64,000 bases of DNA from Psychrobacillus sp044762855 (GTDB taxonomy: Bacteria; Bacillota; Bacilli; Bacillales_A; Planococcaceae): NCBI RefSeq assembly GCF_044762855.1, contig NZ_JBIWFB010000002.1, positions 372,001 through 436,000 of the forward strand, read 5' to 3'. Below the pieces are notes generated by a model. That model searched no databases and was not told the origin of the DNA. It saw only the letters and a program-made list of their open reading frames with translations. Below, piece after piece: positions 58,098-64,000 of the stretch. The translations under genes were made by a program, and so were the position numbers. How positions within the stretch are numbered: position 1 is the stretch's first letter; each line of letters begins with the position of its first letter.

Positions 58098-58790
58098 ATG
58101 AATGCAAAAAATTTATCGGAAAGACTGAAAACAGTCGCTTCTTTTGTTAAAAAAGATACTATTTTAGCGGATATCGGAAGTGATCATGCTTATTTGCCTT
58201 GTTATTTAGTACATACAGGTATTATTACACAAGGAATTGCAGGAGAAGTAGTAAAAGGTCCTTTTGAATCGGCCCAAAAGCAAGTGCGAAGTGAAGGGCT
58301 AGCACAACAAATAGACGTCCGTTTTGGAAATGGGCTAGAAGTAATTCAAACAGCCGACAATGTGCAAACTATTACCATTGCGGGTATGGGCGGGCCACTC
58401 ATTGCTTCGATACTGGAAGCTGGAAAAGAGAAACTTTCAACTGTTGAAACTTTAATCTTACAGCCGAATGTACATGCGAAAGCGATTCGTGAATGGGCCC
58501 AAAAAGAGAATTGGAAAATCGTGAATGAAACAATACTAGAAGAGCATGACAAAATATACGAAATTGTTGTCCTTCAAAAAGGTGAAATGAAACTAACAGA
58601 ACAAGACTTGCTTGTTGGTCCTTTTTTGAAACAAGGAAAATCAGCTGTATTTCTTAAAAAATGGACAAATGAATTACGCGAATGGCAACGCATCATGGAC
58701 CAATTAAATAAATCGGCAGTATCCGGGGAAGTACAACAAAAGAAAGAAGAGCTCGAAAGAAAAATCGCTTTAGTGAAGGAGTCGTTATAA
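58098..58790 (+). CDS. trmK: tRNA (adenine22-N1)-methyltransferase TrmK
   Basis: ATG 58098 (MNAKNLSERL) follows GGAAGAGGTG by 8 bases. ATG 58071 is upstream of that site. The 230-residue enzyme has the SAM motif ADIGSDHAYLP, ITIAGMGGPLI and LQPN, then a C-terminal coiled coil. It methylates A22 in tRNA D-loops. The gene order cccA-trmK-nif3 matches B. subtilis (yqfN-yqfO). Confidence 0.93.
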   Translation: MNAKNLSERLKTVASFVKKDTILADIGSDHAYLPCYLVHTGIITQGIAGEVVKGPFESAQKQVRSEGLAQQIDVRFGNGLEVIQTADNVQTITIAGMGGPLIASILEAGKEKLSTVETLILQPNVHAKAIREWAQKENWKIVNETILEEHDKIYEIVVLQKGEMKLTEQDLLVGPFLKQGKSAVFLKKWTNELREWQRIMDQLNKSAVSGEVQQKKEELERKIALVKESL

Positions 58791-58792
58791 AC

Positions 58793-59911
58793 ATGAAGCA
58801 AACAAATGGTCAACAGATCATCTCTCTCTTTGAACAATGGGCACCTAGATCATTAGCTGTCGAAGGAGATTCCGTTGGACTTCAAATAGGTACACTTAAT
58901 AAGCCGGTTTCAAAAGTACTTGTTACACTTGATGTAAACCCAAAAGTTGTACAAGAAGCGATCGAGCTCGACTGTCAATTAATCATCGCGCATCATCCTC
59001 CAATTTACCGCAAAATGAAAAATATGCGGACAGATTTACCACAAGGAAAAATGATCGAACAATTGATCAAGCATGATATTGCTGTATATGCAGCACATAC
59101 GAATCTCGATATAGCAACTGGTGGCGTAAACGATTTATTAGCCCATGCATTGCAACTAGAAAATGTGGAAATTTTAGAGCCAACCACTGCAGATAAGTTA
59201 ATGAAATTAGCAGTATTCACGCCAAAAGAGTCAACTGAACAGGTAAGAAAAGCTTTAGCAAACGCGGGAGCTGGTCAAATCGGTGACTATACAGATTGTA
59301 GCTTCATCTCACAAGGCGAGGGACGTTTCCAACCGTCTAGCGATGCAAATCCTTATATTGGCCAAGCAAATGAGCTTTCAATTGTGGAAGAAGATAAAAT
59401 AGAAGTAGTTTTACCAAGCGCGATTAAAAATCGTGTGTTAAAAGCATTGCTTACTACGCATCCTTACGAAGAGCCTGCGTATGATTTGTATGAAATGGAT
59501 CTAGAAGTGAACGAAAGAGGACTAGGAAGAGTAGGCACACTTCCAAATTCGGTTAATCTTGCCGACTACGCTCGAACAGTGAAAAAACAATTGCAAGTTC
59601 CCTTTGTACGTGTAGTAGGTGAGTTGGACAAACCTGTTCAAAAGGTAGCGGTATTAGGTGGGGATGGAAATAAATACATCCAAACTGCAAAAAGAGCAGG
59701 TGCAGACGTGTTGATCACAGGAGATTTATATTTTCATGTAGCTCAAGATGCGGAAGCGATAGATTTAGCAGTCATTGATCCAGGACATCACATAGAACAA
59801 ATTATGAAAAAAGGCGTGTCCGATTATATGAATACAATGTGCAACAATAAAAATATCACATGTACGTTTATCCCATCTAAGCTTTCTACAGAACCATTTC
59901 AACTAATCTAA
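58793..59911 (+). CDS. Nif3-like dinuclear metal centre hexameric protein
   Basis: This 372-residue protein (YqfO type) contains the Nif3/DUF34 domain split by an inserted PII/CutA1-like domain (about 130-230). Metal-binding segments include IIAHHPPIYR (two His), AAHTNLDIA and GDLYFHVAQDA ... DPGHHIEQ. Its role is uncertain, but it is conserved next to trmK. It starts 3 bases after that gene. Confidence 0.9.
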   Translation: MKQTNGQQIISLFEQWAPRSLAVEGDSVGLQIGTLNKPVSKVLVTLDVNPKVVQEAIELDCQLIIAHHPPIYRKMKNMRTDLPQGKMIEQLIKHDIAVYAAHTNLDIATGGVNDLLAHALQLENVEILEPTTADKLMKLAVFTPKESTEQVRKALANAGAGQIGDYTDCSFISQGEGRFQPSSDANPYIGQANELSIVEEDKIEVVLPSAIKNRVLKALLTTHPYEEPAYDLYEMDLEVNERGLGRVGTLPNSVNLADYARTVKKQLQVPFVRVVGELDKPVQKVAVLGGDGNKYIQTAKRAGADVLITGDLYFHVAQDAEAIDLAVIDPGHHIEQIMKKGVSDYMNTMCNNKNITCTFIPSKLSTEPFQLI

Positions 59912-59913
59912 AC

Positions 59914-59955
59914 AAAAAGAAGCTGCTTCCCATTTATAGAAGCAGCTTCTTTTTG
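59914..59955. terminator. Bidirectional terminator between nif3 and ispH
   Basis: AAAAAGAAGCTGCTTC pairs perfectly with GAAGCAGCTTCTTTTT around a 9-base loop. It serves both converging genes. Confidence 0.92.
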
Positions 59956-60936
59956 TTAGTTATTAATTGGATACGGTTCAATACGTTCCACTGGTTTTGG
60001 TACTTTAATTTTTGGTAATATTTTTTCTGGCATTACTTTTTTCGTTGTATCATGTGTTGTAGGATCTTTTGGATCGTATTTCTCTAAAAACTGAATAACT
60101 TCTTTTACTATTGGGGTAGGAGTAGATGCACCAGCAGTAACCGCTACATGGTTTACATTTTCTAACCATTCAAGTTTTAAATCTGAAATGTCCCCAATAC
60201 GATAAGAAGGTGTCCCTGCGATTTCCTCGGAAACTTGTGTTAGTCTATTAGAGTTATTACTCATCGGATCTCCAACAACGATTAATAAATCCGCCTCTCC
60301 AGCTTGTTCTGCAACAGCTTCTTGTCGGACTTGTGTCGCTAGGCAAATTTCTTTATGAACTTCAATATGTGGATACTTTTCTTTTAAACTATCCATTAAA
60401 TGCACGACATCCCACTGCGACATTGTCGTTTGGTTCGTTACGAGTAATTTATCCGTTTCAATTGATAAGTCTTCCACATCTTTTAGTGTTTGAACAAGAT
60501 GCACTTTATCGGGAGCGACACCAATCGCACCTTCTGGCTCGGGGTGACCTTTTTTGCCGATATATACGATGTCAAAGCCTTCTGCCGTTTTTTCTTTTAT
60601 AAGGTCATGAGTGACAGTAACATCAGGACAAGTTGCATCAATCGATACCAAGCCTTTTTTACGAGCCAGTTCCTTTACTTCAGGAGAAACCCCGTGTGCT
60701 GTAAAAATAACAGTACCTTCGTCCACTTTGGAAAGAATATCTAAACGGTTTTCACCGTCTAATGTAATAATTCCATCTTGTTCAAATGCATCTGTTACAT
60801 GTTTGTTATGGACGATCATTCCTAATATATATATTGGCCTTGGAAGAGAAGTGTCGAGTGCAGCATTACGGGCAATAATCATTGCATCCACTACACCATA
60901 ACAGTATCCCCTTGGCGAAATTTTTTGTACAATCAT
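59956..60936 (-). CDS. ispH: 4-hydroxy-3-methylbut-2-enyl diphosphate reductase
   Basis: The minus-strand gene encodes 326 residues of IspH, which makes IPP and DMAPP in the MEP isoprenoid pathway. The three [4Fe-4S] cysteines lie in GYCYGVVDA, IDATCPDVT and EICLATQVRQ. Conserved HGV (FTAHGVS) and GDPMSNNSNRL motifs are present. It converges with nif3, as in related genomes. Confidence 0.95.
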   Translation of the reverse strand: MIVQKISPRGYCYGVVDAMIIARNAALDTSLPRPIYILGMIVHNKHVTDAFEQDGIITLDGENRLDILSKVDEGTVIFTAHGVSPEVKELARKKGLVSIDATCPDVTVTHDLIKEKTAEGFDIVYIGKKGHPEPEGAIGVAPDKVHLVQTLKDVEDLSIETDKLLVTNQTTMSQWDVVHLMDSLKEKYPHIEVHKEICLATQVRQEAVAEQAGEADLLIVVGDPMSNNSNRLTQVSEEIAGTPSYRIGDISDLKLEWLENVNHVAVTAGASTPTPIVKEVIQFLEKYDPKDPTTHDTTKKVMPEKILPKIKVPKPVERIEPYPINN

Positions 60937-61013
60937 TTCAGAAACTCCCTTCTGGTACGAACCTATCTCTATTATAGCGGAGCCCTAACATGAATACAAA
61001 AGTTTAACTTTTT

Positions 61014-61652
61014 TTAAAACGGTGGTTGGAAAATACGTGGAAGTGAAAGACCATTTGTCACTGCGGCCGTACTTGCTGCAGATGAAGCAGCAGATGCGGC
61101 ATTTGTAGTAGCTGCCGCTGCAGCAGTCGCATTTGGAACATTTTGAAATCCACGGTATAACTTCAATAGTGCAGGTACATTTTGAATCATAGGAGCGTAT
61201 TGTCTTACCATAGGGGTGAGCTGTTGGGCGGTATTTAAAAATTTATCGGCAGTTTGTAGATAGGACATTGCTTTACTAGGACCTTGTGCCGCCTGTGCAG
61301 CTTGTGATGCTCCTTGTGCCATGCCACCGAATGGGTTACTCGATTGCATACCGCCAGCCATTCCTCCTAATGGGTTATTCGATTGCATTCGCCCGGCCAT
61401 ATTTCCAATATTGCCCAAAAAGTTACCGGTAGGACTATTTGGTCCCATATTGGAAGCTAAATTTCCAAGATTACTTAAAAATCCACCGCCTTGACCAGTA
61501 GGTGCTGAGGGAGCAGAGAAGTTTCCTAGACCCCCACCAAAAAATCCATCAGCAGGCGAAGAAGGTGGAACTTGGGGAGCTCCCATAAAATTCATGAAAC
61601 CACCGCCAATGTTTCCTGCTTGAGAAAACGGGTAAAAAGATTCGTAGCGCAT
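61014..61652 (-). CDS. yqfQ: YqfQ/VrrA-family coat-like protein
   Basis: The minus-strand 212-residue protein starts MRYESFYPF and has a Gly/Asn/Pro-rich N-terminal half with repeated NPLGGMAGGMQS/NPFGGMAQG units. A helical middle (about 125-160) is followed by an Ala-rich tail. This fits the YqfQ/VrrA family found in spore formers between ispH and cshB. In B. anthracis the relative vrrA has variable repeats. The precise function is unknown. Confidence 0.8.
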   Translation of the reverse strand: MRYESFYPFSQAGNIGGGFMNFMGAPQVPPSSPADGFFGGGLGNFSAPSAPTGQGGGFLSNLGNLASNMGPNSPTGNFLGNIGNMAGRMQSNNPLGGMAGGMQSSNPFGGMAQGASQAAQAAQGPSKAMSYLQTADKFLNTAQQLTPMVRQYAPMIQNVPALLKLYRGFQNVPNATAAAAATTNAASAASSAASTAAVTNGLSLPRIFQPPF

Positions 61653-61756
61653 TTTTTCATCTCCTTTCGAACAAATAAAGACTAATCTATTCTATGCAAA
61701 TTATACGTTTTATGTACAATCGTGGTACAATAAAGAAATGTGAGGGAGGGACTAAA

Positions 61757-63055
61757 ATGTCCAAATATACAGATTACAATTTTCAGCCTTTTTTACAAAA
61801 CGCAATCGATAAATTAGGCTTCCAAGAACCAACGCCGATTCAAAAAGAAATGATTCCTTTAGTGTTAAAAGGAAAAAGTGCGATTGGTCAAGCACATACT
61901 GGAACAGGAAAAACACATAGTTTTTTGATCCCAATTGTTGAAAAAATAGATGCTAGTAAACAAGAAGTACAAGCAATTATTACATCACCAACAAGAGAGC
62001 TTGCAACTCAAATTTTTAAAGAGTTGAACAAGCTAGTAGAAGGTACGGAGATTCAAACAAAATTATTTATAGGTGGAACAGATAAAGTACGTTCCATCGA
62101 AAAGTTAAAAACACAACCGCAAATTGTCGTAGGTACACCAGGTAGACTTCGCGATTTAACCGTGGAGCAAGCATTACTTGTGCATACTTCCAACATTTTA
62201 GTAGTTGATGAAGCAGATTTAGCATTCGATTTAGGATTTATCAATGAAATCGATCAATTCGCATCTCGTATGCCAGAACAACTGGAAATGTATGTATTCT
62301 CTGCAACAATTCCAGAAAAACTACAACCTTTCTTAAAAAAATATATGGATGCACCCGTTCATATTAAAATTGGAGACAAACGTCCGGTTGCGGAAGGAAT
62401 TGATTTTACTGTAGTACCAGTGCGTAGTAAATCACGTAAAAAACGCTTACTTGAAGTTATGGAAGGAATCAATCCATATTTAGCGATTATTTTTGCTAAC
62501 ACAAAGCAAAATGCTAATGAAGTAGCGAATTTTTTACAAGAAAACGGTATAAAAGTTGGCGTTGTGCACGGTGATATCGCTCCTCGTGAACGTATACGTG
62601 TGATGAAGCAAATTCATGATTTAGAATTCCAATATATAGTCGCAACGGATCTGGCAGCACGTGGTATTGATATTCCTGGTGTAAGCCATGTCATTAACTA
62701 TGAAATTCCGGATGATTTAGAATTTTTTATTCACCGAGTCGGAAGAACTGCGCGTGCAGGACTTACTGGTTTAGCTATCACATTATATGAGCCATCGGAT
62801 GAAGATGCTTTAAATCGTATCGAAAAAATGGGCATAACATTTGAACATAAAGATGTGATAAATGGTGAATGGTCTGAGTTAAAAGAAAGACATGCTCGTA
62901 AAAACCGTCCGAAGATGGAAAACGAAATAGATGCAAAAGCAAAGGCACTAGTGCGTAAGCCGAAAAAAGTGAAACCTGGCTATAAACGTAATATGAAATG
63001 GGAAATGGAAAAAGTAAAGAAAAAAGAACGTCGGATTAAGAACCGCAAGAAATAA
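61757..63055 (+). CDS. cshB: DEAD-box RNA helicase CshB
   Basis: ATG 61757 (MSKYTDYNFQPFL) follows GAGGGAGGG. ATG 61694 has no such site. The 432-residue helicase shows Q motif, motif I AHTGTGKT, DEAD as VDEADLA, SAT and HRVGRTARAG. A basic C-terminal tail (about 380-432) suits RNA binding. It is the yqfR gene of B. subtilis and acts in RNA remodelling in the cold. Confidence 0.95.
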   Translation: MSKYTDYNFQPFLQNAIDKLGFQEPTPIQKEMIPLVLKGKSAIGQAHTGTGKTHSFLIPIVEKIDASKQEVQAIITSPTRELATQIFKELNKLVEGTEIQTKLFIGGTDKVRSIEKLKTQPQIVVGTPGRLRDLTVEQALLVHTSNILVVDEADLAFDLGFINEIDQFASRMPEQLEMYVFSATIPEKLQPFLKKYMDAPVHIKIGDKRPVAEGIDFTVVPVRSKSRKKRLLEVMEGINPYLAIIFANTKQNANEVANFLQENGIKVGVVHGDIAPRERIRVMKQIHDLEFQYIVATDLAARGIDIPGVSHVINYEIPDDLEFFIHRVGRTARAGLTGLAITLYEPSDEDALNRIEKMGITFEHKDVINGEWSELKERHARKNRPKMENEIDAKAKALVRKPKKVKPGYKRNMKWEMEKVKKKERRIKNRKK

Positions 63056-63068
63056 GGGGGATATATCA

Positions 63069-63953
63069 ATGCTTTTAGGTTCACATGTTTCGATGAGTGG
63101 GAAAGAAATGCTGCTTGCGTCAAGCAAAGAAGCAGCATCCTATGGTGCAAATACATTTATGATTTATACTGGTGCACCTCAAAATACGCGTAGAAAACCA
63201 ATAGAAGAATTGAATATTGAAGCCGGACTGCAACATATGAAAGAAAACGGATTGTCTAATATAGTTGTACATGCTCCGTATATTATCAATTTAGGGAATA
63301 CAACAAAACCAGAGACATTTGCTTTGGGAGTCGACTTTTTACAAAAGGAAGTAGAGCGTACTGCAGCAATTGGTGCAACTCAAATTGTATTGCATCCAGG
63401 CGCGCATGTTGGTGCTGGAGCAGATGCTGGTATCGCAAAAATAGTAGAAGGTTTAAATGAAGTACTAACACAAGATTATCCGGTACAAATCGCATTGGAA
63501 ACGATGGCCGGGAAAGGTTCTGAATGCGGACGCACATTTGAAGAACTAGCGCAAATTATAGATGGTGTGACGAATAATCATCGTCTATCTATTTGTTTAG
63601 ATACATGTCATATTCACGATGCTGGCTACGATGTCGTAAATGATTTTGATGGTGTCTTAAACGAGTTTGATAAAACGATTGGGCTTGATCGTTTAAAAGT
63701 ACTTCATATCAATGATAGTAAAAACGTTCGCGGTGCAGCAAAAGACCGACACGAAAATATTGGATTTGGAGAAATAGGATTTGAAGCATTATTGCATGTT
63801 GTGCATCATCCACAACTCAAGGAAATTCCAAAAATTTTAGAAACACCTTTTGTTGGAGTAGATGCGAAAACAAAACAAGCTCCTTATAAAATAGAAATTG
63901 AAATGCTTCGTTCGAAATCATTTACACCAGATGCAATCGACGCATTACGATAA
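63069..63953 (+). CDS. nfo: Endonuclease IV (AP endonuclease)
   Basis: This 294-residue TIM-barrel enzyme begins LLGSHVSMSGK. Metal ligands are in VVHAPYIIN, LHPGAH, LETMAGKG, CLDTCHIHDAGYD, VLHINDSKN, DRHENIG and ETPF. It cuts abasic sites and 3' blocking groups in base excision repair. It follows cshB by 13 bases. The B. subtilis equivalent is yqfS. Confidence 0.96.
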   Translation: MLLGSHVSMSGKEMLLASSKEAASYGANTFMIYTGAPQNTRRKPIEELNIEAGLQHMKENGLSNIVVHAPYIINLGNTTKPETFALGVDFLQKEVERTAAIGATQIVLHPGAHVGAGADAGIAKIVEGLNEVLTQDYPVQIALETMAGKGSECGRTFEELAQIIDGVTNNHRLSICLDTCHIHDAGYDVVNDFDGVLNEFDKTIGLDRLKVLHINDSKNVRGAAKDRHENIGFGEIGFEALLHVVHHPQLKEIPKILETPFVGVDAKTKQAPYKIEIEMLRSKSFTPDAIDALR

Positions 63954-63963
63954 TATATTTAGT

Positions 63964-63998
63964 ACCCTCTTCTAGCGAAAAGAAGAGGGTGCTTTTTC
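63964..63998 (+). terminator. Terminator after nfo
   Basis: ACCCTCTTC pairs with GAAGAGGGT and is followed by GCTTTTT. Confidence 0.88.
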
Positions 63999-64000
63999 AA

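Overview
The window is a low-GC Firmicute chromosome segment of the Bacillales. The gene order hemW-hrcA-grpE-dnaK-dnaJ-prmA-rsmE-mtaB ... phoH-pgpH-ybeY-dgkA-cdd-era-recO-glyS-ccpN-ppsR-dnaG-sigA ... cccA-trmK-nif3-ispH-cshB-nfo is the classic Bacillus-type conserved region. Sporulation genes (yqfC, yqfD, yqfQ, a gamma-type SASP-like gene) point to a spore former. The single-chain glycyl-tRNA synthetase and the AT-rich base composition fit Planococcaceae-like genera such as Psychrobacillus or Lysinibacillus. That genus-level placement is inference.

Region 1 (1 to about 12.6 kb) is the right part of a contractile-tailed prophage. It carries baseplate J-like, YmfQ-like, tail fibre and XkdX-like genes, then two holin-like proteins and an amidase (lysis), then accessory genes. 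Among these are a nucleotide-cyclase-like gene, a PD-(D/E)XK nuclease-like gene, and an operon with a LexA-like site that encodes a WYL-type small protein and a secreted nuclease lipoprotein. The 3' end of a degraded group II intron (domains V and VI) is still joined to the tail of a broken fibre gene. Region 2 (about 12.6-15.35 kb) holds a WapI-like immunity gene, a cysteine-rich coat-like gene, tRNA-Asn, a SASP-like gene and gene relics.

Region 3 (15.35-43.6 kb) is core: the CIRCE-controlled heat-shock operon, rRNA and tRNA modification genes, deoC and rpsU (with a duplicated tail fragment), the membrane and sporulation block yqeZ-floA-yqfB-yqfC-yqfD, phoH to recO, a T-box controlled glyS on the opposite strand, then ccpN-ppsR and dnaG-sigA.

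Region 4 (43.6-56.3 kb) interrupts that synteny between sigA and cccA. It is a ten-gene sugar-acid operon (kdgK, two zinc dehydrogenases, eda, uxuA, an SDR fructuronate reductase, a LacI regulator, an MFS transporter, uxaA, uxaB) bounded on both sides by homologous, same-orientation composite repeats. No uronate isomerase (uxaC) is present. The two zinc dehydrogenases resemble L-gulonate 5-dehydrogenase (RspB type) and L-galactonate 5-dehydrogenase (LgoD/YjjN type). The best reading is therefore a locus for L-gulonate and L-galactonate, both converging on 2-keto-3-deoxygluconate and then pyruvate plus glyceraldehyde-3-phosphate. A promoter with a cre-like site and two tandem operator palindromes precedes kdgK.

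Region 5 (56.3-64 kb) holds an acyl-CoA dehydrogenase and then resumes the core order cccA, trmK, nif3, ispH, yqfQ, cshB, nfo.
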